Under the pieces are notes generated by a model. It ran no database searches. It was given only the letters and a program-made list of their open reading frames with translations, and was not told where the DNA came from. This document shows, in pieces, positions 1 through 7,372 of a stretch of DNA of 64,000 nucleotides (within the stretch, counting starts at the first letter, position 1; every line of letters starts with the position of its first letter). The stretch is from assembly GCA_900769945.1 (NCBI GenBank), contig CAAGIO010000019.1, forward strand, positions 37,739 through 101,738, written 5' to 3'. This stretch comes from Bacteroidales bacterium. Lineage in GTDB: Bacteria; Bacteroidota; Bacteroidia; Bacteroidales; F082. The position numbers and the translations under genes were made by a program.

Positions 1-1086
1 GAGAACCTTAATGAGAACGCACTCATCATAGGCTTCGCACGTCGCTTCGCCACATACAAACGTGCCCATCTTCTCTTCACTAACATCGAACGCCTCTCGA
101 AAATCGTCAACGATGTCAACCGCCCCGTGATATTCCTCTTCGCAGGAAAAGCACACCCTAACGATAAGGCTGGACAAGACCTTATAAAGAATATCATTGA
201 GGTGGCAAGACGTAAGGACTTCGTGGGTAAAGTGCTGTTTGTCAATAATTATGATATGGAAATCGGTAAACTCCTCACCTCAAGCGTCGATGTGTGGATG
301 AATACCCCTACACGCCCTCTCGAAGCATCAGGCACATCAGGAGAGAAAGCCGTCATGAACGGGACTCTCAACTTCTCGGTGCTCGACGGCTGGTGGGCAG
401 AAGGCTACCGCCCGAACGCAGGCTGGGCTATTAAAGAAGAACGCACCTACTCCGACCAAAGATACCAAGACGAACTCGATGCCGAGACAATTTATAATAC
501 CCTCGAAAACGAAATTATCCCTCTGTATTTCAATAGAGATGAAGATAATGTCCCTTCCCAATGGATTTCATTCATGAAGAACAACCTAACAGGCATCGCC
601 CCGTTCTATACCATGAAACGTATGCTCGACGACTATTTCAACCAGTATTATCTCAAGTTGATTGAACGCACGAATATCTTGCGTACTGACAAGTATAAGA
701 AGGCTTTAGAGATTGTCGAGTGGAAGAGGAATGTTAACGCTAACTGGGATAAGATTGAGGTGGAATCGATAAAGGTACCTGACCCGGATGTGAGACCGCT
801 CACCTTCGGCGACGAGTTCGTGGCTGAGATAACCCTCAAGACCCCCGGCCTCAAGAAAGGCGATGTGGGCGTAGAGATACTCTTTGCTGATAAGGTTAAC
901 GATGTGATTGACAAGCTTATTAGCGTCAAACCTCTCGATCTGGTTGACTACGGCGAAGGCTGGGCTCGCTACTATATCAGCATGCCTGTCCAATATTCAG
1001 GTGTGTTCAACTACACCTTCCGTATCTTCCCGACCAATGCCGACCTCCCTCACCGTCAAGACCTGCCTTTGGTGAAATGGATTTGA
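1..1086 (+). CDS. Alpha-glucan (glycogen) phosphorylase, C-terminal part
   Basis: The frame is open from the first base of the window, so the gene starts outside it; 361 codons remain. The protein breaks alpha-1,4-glucan with phosphate to give glucose-1-phosphate in the cytoplasm. The visible part starts with the motif GFARRFATYKRA. It then has the block EASGTSGEKAVMNG followed by NFSVLDGWWAEGY, which is the cofactor-binding region of the short GlgP type (TIGR02094-like), where the lysine of GEKAVMNG is expected to hold pyridoxal phosphate. The tail of about 110 residues is beta-rich and ends at LPLVKWI, as in Bacteroidota family members that are about 850 residues long. Those are sometimes fused to a glycogen synthase-like N-terminus, which cannot be seen here. 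The next gene is 134 bp away. Confidence 0.88.
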   Translation, partial: ENLNENALIIGFARRFATYKRAHLLFTNIERLSKIVNDVNRPVIFLFAGKAHPNDKAGQDLIKNIIEVARRKDFVGKVLFVNNYDMEIGKLLTSSVDVWMNTPTRPLEASGTSGEKAVMNGTLNFSVLDGWWAEGYRPNAGWAIKEERTYSDQRYQDELDAETIYNTLENEIIPLYFNRDEDNVPSQWISFMKNNLTGIAPFYTMKRMLDDYFNQYYLKLIERTNILRTDKYKKALEIVEWKRNVNANWDKIEVESIKVPDPDVRPLTFGDEFVAEITLKTPGLKKGDVGVEILFADKVNDVIDKLISVKPLDLVDYGEGWARYYISMPVQYSGVFNYTFRIFPTNADLPHRQDLPLVKWI

Positions 1087-1161
1087 TGTCTTGTGATGTG
1101 GGGATTGTATTCCGAACATGATGATAATCAATGTTTGACTAATAATCTGATATGTATATTG

Positions 1162-1194
1162 CCGAGTGCCGATTCTTTTTGGAGTCGGCACCGG
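1162..1194. other. Strong stem-loop between the phosphorylase and esterase genes
   Basis: GTGCCGATTC (1166-1175) pairs with GAGTCGGCAC (1182-1191), with one G-U pair and a 6-nt loop. CCG (1162-1164) and CGG (1192-1194) extend the stem past a bulged A. No T-run follows on the plus strand, so it is not a classical terminator. It may mark the 3' end of the phosphorylase mRNA or sit in the leader of the next gene. Confidence 0.55.
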
Positions 1195-1220
1195 TATGAA
1201 AAAAATATGACAAAAAAACG

Positions 1221-1796
1221 ATGGCTGATAAACCAAAAATAATATATATACATGGTTTCGGAGGCTCACCTAATTCTCAGACAGTGGGCTTCTTGAATCA
1301 ATGTTATCCTGAGATAGAGTGGTGCGCCCTCGAAGTGGACCACCATGTCGCGTCGTCTGTCAACCTTATCAACGACTATGCAAGAAAGAACGGCGTGCTT
1401 GCAATGACTGGCACATCCCTCGGCGGTTTCTATGTGCTGTGCTCCGACTTTACGGGTCCAAAACTTGTTATTAACCCTGTCATTGAACCGATGAAGTCTC
1501 TGAAGAAAAATGTTGGAACGGTGCAGTACCACAGCCGTAGGAGCGACGGCGCAAAATCGTTCAAGTTCACAATGCAGGACCTGTTCGAGTTTAAGAAGTT
1601 CAAGTTCAATGCTGGAGATAATGTCACCTGTCACTATACCGAACATGATAATGTGCTTGGTGATGACATAAAACGCGACTACGAGAAGTTGTTTGCTAAC
1701 CGAAAGATGTGTTCAAAGAAGACGTTGCCTTCGCATATCATTAGCGAGAGCTACATACGTCATGACCTTGGGGAGTGGATAGCCAGTTTGTTATGA
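1221..1796 (+). CDS. YqiA/YcfP-type alpha/beta-hydrolase (putative esterase)
   Basis: A 191-residue single-domain alpha/beta-hydrolase of the UPF0227 (YqiA/YcfP) type. HGFGGSP (residues 11-17) follows the first strand and forms the oxyanion loop. GTSLGG places the nucleophile at Ser66. A histidine near the C-terminus (SYIRHDL or PSHI) probably completes the triad, with an acidic residue before it (TEHDNVLGDD region). There is no signal peptide, so it acts in the cytoplasm. Relatives hydrolyse short acyl esters in vitro; the natural substrate is unknown. The ATG at 1221 gives the usual family N-terminus (KIIYIHG). It converges on the exonuclease gene that ends at 1831. Confidence 0.8.
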   Translation: MADKPKIIYIHGFGGSPNSQTVGFLNQCYPEIEWCALEVDHHVASSVNLINDYARKNGVLAMTGTSLGGFYVLCSDFTGPKLVINPVIEPMKSLKKNVGTVQYHSRRSDGAKSFKFTMQDLFEFKKFKFNAGDNVTCHYTEHDNVLGDDIKRDYEKLFANRKMCSKKTLPSHIISESYIRHDLGEWIASLL

Positions 1797-1830
1797 TGTG
1801 ATGGGCTGGCGTTGGCATGAGGCTGCTGCG

Positions 1831-2391
1831 CTATCGTCGTCTGAACACTTCAAGAGCGATGTGTGCGCACGCCTCCGCATCCGCCAATGCGTGATGATGC
1901 TTCGTGAGGTCGTACCCGCACTGCGCCGCCACTGTCTGTAACTTGTGGTTCTCCAAATCGGGAAACACCACCTCCGACGCCTTGTGCGTGCAATATATCT
2001 TGAATTTCCTGCCCCGCATCCTATAATGCTCGAAAAGCGCTTTCAAACAACGCTCCTCGAACGACTTGCCGTGCGCCACAAACGCTAACCCTCCTATCAT
2101 GCCCTTGACCTGATTCCATACCTGTGGGAATAATAGCGCGTTGTCGGTGTCCTGCTTCTTTATCCCGTGTATCTTGGTGGTCCAGAAATCATAATAGTTT
2201 GGGGTCGGCTTGATGAGGCTGTAATATGAGCCGACAATTATCCGGTTCCTGACAATGACAATGCCTACGCTGCATGCACTCGTGATGTTGCCGTTGGCTG
2301 CCTCAAAGTCTATCGCCGCAAAATCGTCAAGCACAGGTAATACTATCTCGCCTGCTTTTTCCCCGACAGTCGTCTCTTTGACTGTAATCAT
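1831..2391 (-). CDS. DEDDh 3'-5' exonuclease (DnaQ/PolC epsilon-like)
   Basis: A 186-residue exonuclease of the DNA polymerase III epsilon superfamily, expected to remove nucleotides from DNA or RNA 3' ends with two metal ions. Exo I is seen as AAIDFEAA (Asp28, Glu30), and Exo III as HHALADAEACAH with the conserved His and Asp. Exo II reads VAHGKSFEERCL, where most relatives have AHNxxFD; here the aspartate is replaced by glutamate. It is a stand-alone domain with no helicase or polymerase part. Eighteen bases separate it from the upstream 103-residue gene on the same strand, so the two are probably one transcript. Confidence 0.85.
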   Translation of the reverse strand: MITVKETTVGEKAGEIVLPVLDDFAAIDFEAANGNITSACSVGIVIVRNRIIVGSYYSLIKPTPNYYDFWTTKIHGIKKQDTDNALLFPQVWNQVKGMIGGLAFVAHGKSFEERCLKALFEHYRMRGRKFKIYCTHKASEVVFPDLENHKLQTVAAQCGYDLTKHHHALADAEACAHIALEVFRRR

Positions 2392-2409
2392 CTTTATATC
2401 AAATAGTTA

Positions 2410-2721
2410 CTATTCCTTTATCTCTGCATAATAAATGTCAATGCCGTCGTCATCGAACATCGACTCGCTCAAACAGTATTGTCCGGGCTTTCCTTCCTCC
2501 TGAAATAAGTATATCGATGCCTTGTGAAATGTTATTGGCTCTTGGTTCATGGATAACTTCTGTACTTTCTCGTAAGAAATGCCCTCGATCTTTAGTAGTC
2601 GAAGCAGGGCCGCCAAGTCAAGGTCGATGTTTAAAAACATGTCTTGTCCGCCTTCTCTCCACGCAATGCTGATTATTCCCGTGGTGAACAACTCAAAATC
2701 TCGAATCTCAATCTTTTTCAT
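2410..2721 (-). CDS. Small conserved-looking protein of unknown function
   Basis: A 103-residue acidic cytoplasmic protein with no motif I recognise and no signal peptide. It alternates short beta-like stretches with one leucine-rich helix (DLDLAALLRLLKIEG), which suggests a small alpha/beta fold. A start six codons further upstream (2739) is possible, but the -7 promoter box TATATTTG on this strand covers 2744-2737, so that ATG would lie inside the promoter; the ATG at 2721 (MKKIEIRDF) is preferred. It comes before the exonuclease gene in the same likely operon, which hints at a shared role but proves nothing. Confidence 0.7.
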   Translation of the reverse strand: MKKIEIRDFELFTTGIISIAWREGGQDMFLNIDLDLAALLRLLKIEGISYEKVQKLSMNQEPITFHKASIYLFQEEGKPGQYCLSESMFDDDGIDIYYAEIKE

Positions 2722-2736
2722 CTCATAAAATTTGCG

Positions 2737-2744
2737 CAAATATA
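2737..2744 (-). promoter_or_regulatory. Bacteroidota -7 box for the 2721-1831 operon
   Basis: TATATTTG on the minus strand matches the TAnnTTTG consensus of the Bacteroidota primary sigma factor. It lies about 15 nt before the ATG at 2721 and decides that start. Confidence 0.65.
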
Positions 2745-2757
2745 CGTATTTTATATT

Positions 2758-2788
2758 ATTGTCGGACGATTTGTTTTTATTATCTTTG
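2758..2788 (+). promoter_or_regulatory. Promoter of the GH29 fucosidase gene
   Basis: ATTG at 2758-2761 can serve as the -33 element and TATCTTTG at 2781-2788 as the -7 element, separated by 19 bp. The ATG at 2811 follows 22 nt after the -7 box. It is divergent from the minus-strand promoter at 2737-2744. Confidence 0.65.
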
Positions 2789-2810
2789 CTGCAAGAAAAA
2801 TATTCGTGGT

Positions 2811-4607
2811 ATGAAGAAAGTTTTGTCGATAATTTTGGTGTTTTTTTCTGTAAATATGCTTTATTCGCAGATTGTTGTTGAGCCTACATGGGAGTCTATT
2901 AACGAGCGTGGGTATCCGCAATGGTTTTCTGATGCGAAGCTCGGCATTTTCATTCACTGGGGCGTTTATTCCGTCCCGGCATACGCAAGTAAGGAGGGCT
3001 ATGCCGAATGGTATTATAGAGGTCTGATGACGCGCGACTCGGCGAGGATGGCGTTCCATAACCGCGTTTATGGCGAAGAATTCGACTATAAAAGCTTTGA
3101 TTGTCAATTTAAAGCAGAGCTCTGGAACCCGGACCAATGGGCGGCGTTGTTCAAAAATAGTGGCGCGAAATATGTCCTGCTCGTCGCCAAACATCACGAT
3201 GGATATTGCCTCTGGGACAGCAAATATGCCCCCGGTTGGAATAGCGTGGAGGGAGGCCCGAAACGCAATATCGTGGCAGAGCTGACAGAGGCGGTGCGCT
3301 CTCAAGGAATGAAGATGGGCCTGTATTACTCTTTGCCCGAATGGACGAGCAAAATACATACATGGTGCGTCGATGACCCTAATACTATAGGCGAATACGT
3401 TGACACTCACATGATTCCGCAATTTAAGGAACTCGTCTCCACTTATAGGCCGTCCATCGTCTTCACCGACGGGGAATGGTGGAACACCGCTGAACAATGG
3501 CACGCCGCAGAACTCATCTCATGGTATTACAATCTCGTCGGTGACGACGCAATCGTCAATGACAGGTGGGGGAGCGGGGCAAACCATGGGTTCCGCACCC
3601 CGGAATATAGCTCCGGCATCGTCAATACCGACAGACCTTGGGCTGAATGCCGCGGTCTCGGCCGTTCCTTCGGACTGAACAGGAATGAACCGCTGTCGAA
3701 CTATCTGACCTCTGACGAGTTGATCCGACATTTCGTACAGCTTGTCTCTGCCGGTGGCGGAATGACTCTTAACGTGGGCCCCGCACCTGATGGCTCTATC
3801 CCTCTTTTACAGCAGGAACGCCTCCTCGACCTCGGCAGATGGCTTGAGATGAATGGTGAGGCGATTTACTGCTCCCACCCTTACTTTCTCCCTTCCAACA
3901 ATGTTGATACTCCGAAGTTTAACGAGATGAAGAAGGTCTCTCTGTCGCGCCATGACGAAACTATCGACTTTAACTGGGTCAGGAACTCGCCCGATAAAAC
4001 TATCAGCTACGATAACTTCGATGCCCAATGGACTGCATCCTTCACCCCTGAGTTTACCGATACCTATCGCTTTGATGTGGAAGTAGATGATAATGTGAGA
4101 GTTATAATAGGTGATGATGTCGTTATTGATTACTACAAAAATGCTCCCGAAGAATCACAGAGTAATGCTGAAGAGGCTGAAAACCATAATGTTACAACGG
4201 CAAATGTGAAACTGAAGAAAGGTGTCACCTATCCCGTCAAGGTGTATTATCAGGAGAAAGATGTGGAGGCGATGATTCGTCTTTTTATCTCTTCAAAGAA
4301 AATGGAAAGGAGGATTTTCGTGCCTGACAACGGTTTTGACGCCGAATATTCCTGCATGCAGCCTTATGTGTGCTACACCGTCCGTGATGGAGCGCTCTAT
4401 GCTATTGCTATTGAATATCCTCAAGATGAGCTGGTCCTGAATATCCCGCAGCCCTCTTCTGAAACTCAGGTCACAATGTTGGGTTATGATGCCGATTTCC
4501 CTTGGAGCTATGTTGACGGTAAGATGATTATCGATACAAGACAGTTGAAATACAACGACTTGAAGTCAACTGCCGCATGGACGTTTAAGATTTGTGAACC
4601 GAAATAA
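2811..4607 (+). CDS. Secreted alpha-L-fucosidase, GH29, with PA14-like domain
   Basis: A 598-residue exported glycosidase that should release alpha-L-fucose from host or plant glycans in the periplasm or at the cell surface. An N-terminal signal peptide of about 20 residues ends at LYSQ. The GH29 catalytic barrel follows: GIFIHWGVYSVPA near the start, AKHHDGYCLWDS, and SIVFTDGEWW with the probable nucleophile Asp220. From about residue 400 to 500 a beta-rich segment (DNFDAQWTASFTPEFTDTYR, then VRVIIGDDVVI) resembles a PA14 carbohydrate-binding domain. The last 90 residues are beta-rich. It stands alone with its own promoter and has no SusC/SusD partner in the window. It converges on the MATE gene. 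Confidence 0.9.
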   Translation: MKKVLSIILVFFSVNMLYSQIVVEPTWESINERGYPQWFSDAKLGIFIHWGVYSVPAYASKEGYAEWYYRGLMTRDSARMAFHNRVYGEEFDYKSFDCQFKAELWNPDQWAALFKNSGAKYVLLVAKHHDGYCLWDSKYAPGWNSVEGGPKRNIVAELTEAVRSQGMKMGLYYSLPEWTSKIHTWCVDDPNTIGEYVDTHMIPQFKELVSTYRPSIVFTDGEWWNTAEQWHAAELISWYYNLVGDDAIVNDRWGSGANHGFRTPEYSSGIVNTDRPWAECRGLGRSFGLNRNEPLSNYLTSDELIRHFVQLVSAGGGMTLNVGPAPDGSIPLLQQERLLDLGRWLEMNGEAIYCSHPYFLPSNNVDTPKFNEMKKVSLSRHDETIDFNWVRNSPDKTISYDNFDAQWTASFTPEFTDTYRFDVEVDDNVRVIIGDDVVIDYYKNAPEESQSNAEEAENHNVTTANVKLKKGVTYPVKVYYQEKDVEAMIRLFISSKKMERRIFVPDNGFDAEYSCMQPYVCYTVRDGALYAIAIEYPQDELVLNIPQPSSETQVTMLGYDADFPWSYVDGKMIIDTRQLKYNDLKSTAAWTFKICEPK

Positions 4608-4616
4608 AAGGATGAG

Positions 4617-5945
4617 TTAAATCTTTCGTTTCTGCCATTTTGCAAATCTCACGAAGAGATACGACACTATAGCGATAAGCGCGCCATAGACGTATTCGGC
4701 TAACCACACATGTTCGATATGTGTGCTGAGGTGTGTCATCGCGTAAATGAATGCGATGTAAATCAACAGTATTCCGAACTCTAAATAGAGAGCCGCGTTG
4801 GTGCTTCCCGTGCCTGACACAGCTTCGAAATACACCGAGCCTATGCCTTGGAAGATGATGGCTCCACAGATGACATAAATCGTCGGTGTTGCTGCCCCAA
4901 TCAATGTGATGTCGTCAGTGTATATCCTCATCACATATTCAGGGAAGATGGCGCACACCGCAATAAGTGGAAGGCAACATAATATGCAGTTAAGAGTTAT
5001 TTTTAGTATTGTTGGCAACACCATCTCACCTTGTCCGGCTCCTATTAGCCTGCTTGTCAAGGTGTTAGATGTGGAGAGGAACCCAAAAACGGGGATGAAC
5101 AGAATCATATAGACGCTCCTAACTATTGATGAGATGCCAATGGCTTCCTCACCCATTTTTTCAATTAAAACGAAAAAGATAAACCACGCGCTGAATGAGA
5201 AGAGCTTCTGGAACATGGTGGGTGTCGCAAGTTTGAAGATGCTTGCGGTCAAGTACTTGTCGAACCTGTGACGTGAAAACAGCCCGTATCCCGCCTTGCC
5301 GATGGTGAGGTATGTGTAAATTGTGAAGAAGACGGTGGTGCAGACCTCAGCGATAAATGATGCCAATGCCGCGCCGCCAATGCCCATCTCCGGAAGACCT
5401 ATCTTGCCGAAAATCAAGCCGTAATCCAACACTATGTTTGTCACAGCCATTATCAAGGTGGAGTATGTTATGACCTTAGTGTTCGACAACCCTATATAAA
5501 GGGCGCGGTATAAATAGTTGAAACACACGAATATTATCCCGTACTGACGATAATCTATATATTCCATCGCCGCCGAATAAATGTTCCCCGAATCAATGAT
5601 GAAGTCAAGGAGGTGTGTAGATAAACTCTTGATTATCAGGAATAACAATAGTCCGATGAGGAAGATGAACAAGGCTCCGTGCTGGAAGATGCTCCCTATC
5701 TTCGAGAACTCCTTCTCACCGTAACGCCTCGCTATAATTATCTGTATCCCAATGGCAAAGCCCATCGCCATGGTGGTGAAGACGAAATAATAAAGCCCCG
5801 CCATCATCGACGCGCCTAACTCCACTATGCCAAGATGTCCGAGGAAGGCCGTGTCAGTGAATGATATTAATGTCTGCGCAAGATTGCCGGCCATGATAGG
5901 TACTGCAATCTTCCATATTGTCTTCGTTGTTACTGACGTCTCCAT
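4617..5945 (-). CDS. MATE-family multidrug/cation efflux transporter
   Basis: A 442-residue integral membrane protein of the MATE family, exporting drugs or metabolites in exchange for Na+ or H+. The N-terminus has the family pattern PIMAGNLAQTLISFTDTAFLG in which a helix breaks before the TDTAFLG motif. About twelve hydrophobic segments follow in two halves, with a basic C-terminus (FVRFAKWQKRKI). Length fits the family. It has its own -7 box (5964-5971) and is divergent from the oxidoreductase gene. The substrate cannot be told. Confidence 0.9.
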   Translation of the reverse strand: METSVTTKTIWKIAVPIMAGNLAQTLISFTDTAFLGHLGIVELGASMMAGLYYFVFTTMAMGFAIGIQIIIARRYGEKEFSKIGSIFQHGALFIFLIGLLLFLIIKSLSTHLLDFIIDSGNIYSAAMEYIDYRQYGIIFVCFNYLYRALYIGLSNTKVITYSTLIMAVTNIVLDYGLIFGKIGLPEMGIGGAALASFIAEVCTTVFFTIYTYLTIGKAGYGLFSRHRFDKYLTASIFKLATPTMFQKLFSFSAWFIFFVLIEKMGEEAIGISSIVRSVYMILFIPVFGFLSTSNTLTSRLIGAGQGEMVLPTILKITLNCILCCLPLIAVCAIFPEYVMRIYTDDITLIGAATPTIYVICGAIIFQGIGSVYFEAVSGTGSTNAALYLEFGILLIYIAFIYAMTHLSTHIEHVWLAEYVYGALIAIVSYLFVRFAKWQKRKI

Positions 5946-5963
5946 TTTTCAAAATATTGGGCG

Positions 5964-5971
5964 CAAAAATA
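5964..5971 (-). promoter_or_regulatory. Bacteroidota -7 box for the MATE gene
   Basis: TATTTTTG on the minus strand, 18 nt before the ATG at 5945. No clear -33 TTTG is seen. Confidence 0.55.
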
Positions 5972-6003
5972 CAAAAAAATGCTGCACCCTTAAAAATAAA
6001 TGT

Positions 6004-6011
6004 TATATTTG
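6004..6011 (+). promoter_or_regulatory. Bacteroidota -7 box for the 6081-13913 cluster
   Basis: TATATTTG fits TAnnTTTG and lies 69 nt before the ATG at 6081, leaving a leader of about 60 nt. It is the only good promoter seen before the four rightward genes that follow. Confidence 0.55.
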
Positions 6012-6080
6012 TAGATTGAAAACCGAAAGAGAAAAGATGGTTTTCGTTTATGTAAAATATTGAAAACTAATACTATTACT

Positions 6081-7355
6081 ATGGATAGGAAAGAATTTCT
6101 TACTGCGATGGGAGGCTTGGCCCTTTTCACTATTGTGCCAAGTAAGGTCCTCGGAGGCGAGAGGCATATAGCACCAAGCGACCAGCTGACAAAAGGAATA
6201 ATAGGCGTTGGGGGGATAGGCAGGACGTCGCTTCATTTCACCAATGACGAGGCATGCCGTCTCACCGCTATATGTGACGTGGATTCAAAGCACCTTGATG
6301 CGGCCAAGCGACAGGCGAAGGAAAAGTTAGGCATAGAGGTGAACACATATCATAACTATAGGGACCTTATTAACGACCCGAATGTTGACATAGTGCATAT
6401 CGCTACGCCACCTCATTGGCACGGCGTGATGGCTGTGGAGGCTGCGATGGCTGGGAAAGACATCATGTGCGAGAAGCCGATGACCCGTACAATAGGGGAG
6501 GGCAAGAAGGTGATGGAGGCCGTAAGGCAGAACGGCAGGATATTCCGCCTCGACACATGGTTCCGTTTCAAAGATACTTTCTATGGCCTCGGCACCACAG
6601 TCGAGCCCCTCAAGAAACTCGTTGACAGCGGCCTGCTCGGTTGGCCTCTTAAAGTCACCATATCCGGCTTCACGGGCTTCAACTGGAAGTTCTTCTGGGT
6701 AGGGAAGGAAGACCTTGTGCCTCAACAGGTGCCGGCAAACCTCGACTACGACATGTGGCTCGGACCAGCACCGTTCAAACCTTATAACGAACATCGTACA
6801 CACCAGACCTTCAGAGGCTACTGGGATTACGACGGCGGCGGCCTCGCTGACATGGGACAGCATTATATCGACCCCGTCCAATATATTCTCGGTAAAGATA
6901 ACACCTCGCCTATTTCCGTTGAGATTGACGCTCCACAACAACATCCCGACGCTGTGGGCACTTGGAGGACAATAAAATATACTTACGAGGACGGCTGCCA
7001 GATTATTCTCGAAGGCGAAGATAACGGCGACCCTAACGCCCCCTATATCGAAGGCCCGAAAGGAAAACTGTATAAGGGATTCCAATGCTCTATCCCTAAT
7101 ATCATGCAGCGTCTTAACGACTTCCCAGACCCGGAACCACAGAACACTGACTTCCTCGACTGCGTGCGTAACCGTAAGAAGTTCGCTCTCAACGAAGAAA
7201 ACGGATTCCGCTCCTCCACAATAGTGAATATGGGCGTCTGCGCTCTCCGCCTCGGACGAAACCTCCGCTTCGACCCCGTAAAACTACAATTCATTAACGA
7301 TGATGCCGCTAACCGCCTTATTAACCAACCAATGCGCTCACCATGGATTATCTGA
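6081..7355 (+). CDS. Gfo/Idh/MocA-family oxidoreductase with Tat-like signal
   Basis: A 424-residue NAD(P)-dependent sugar oxidoreductase-like protein. The N-terminus MDRKEFLTAMGGLALF looks like a Tat signal (DRKEFL in place of the twin-arginine motif), so export is likely. The Rossmann motif GVGGIGR lies at residues 42-48, HIATPPHWH follows, and CEKPM gives the usual catalytic lysine (Lys132). The C-terminal half is the substrate-binding sheet domain (WDYDGGGLADMGQHYIDPV). A TTG seven codons upstream is in frame, but the ATG at 6081 gives the normal start. Exported members in Bacteroidota often sit beside DUF1080 proteins, as here, where that family acts on 3-keto sugars or on other secondary glycans. 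Confidence 0.87.
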   Translation: MDRKEFLTAMGGLALFTIVPSKVLGGERHIAPSDQLTKGIIGVGGIGRTSLHFTNDEACRLTAICDVDSKHLDAAKRQAKEKLGIEVNTYHNYRDLINDPNVDIVHIATPPHWHGVMAVEAAMAGKDIMCEKPMTRTIGEGKKVMEAVRQNGRIFRLDTWFRFKDTFYGLGTTVEPLKKLVDSGLLGWPLKVTISGFTGFNWKFFWVGKEDLVPQQVPANLDYDMWLGPAPFKPYNEHRTHQTFRGYWDYDGGGLADMGQHYIDPVQYILGKDNTSPISVEIDAPQQHPDAVGTWRTIKYTYEDGCQIILEGEDNGDPNAPYIEGPKGKLYKGFQCSIPNIMQRLNDFPDPEPQNTDFLDCVRNRKKFALNEENGFRSSTIVNMGVCALRLGRNLRFDPVKLQFINDDAANRLINQPMRSPWII

Positions 7356-7372
7356 CTCTAAAACATTTCACT

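Noticed and set aside
2751..3503. 250-codon minus-strand frame
   Set aside because: It is antisense to the GH29 catalytic domain and its end overlaps the divergent promoter region.
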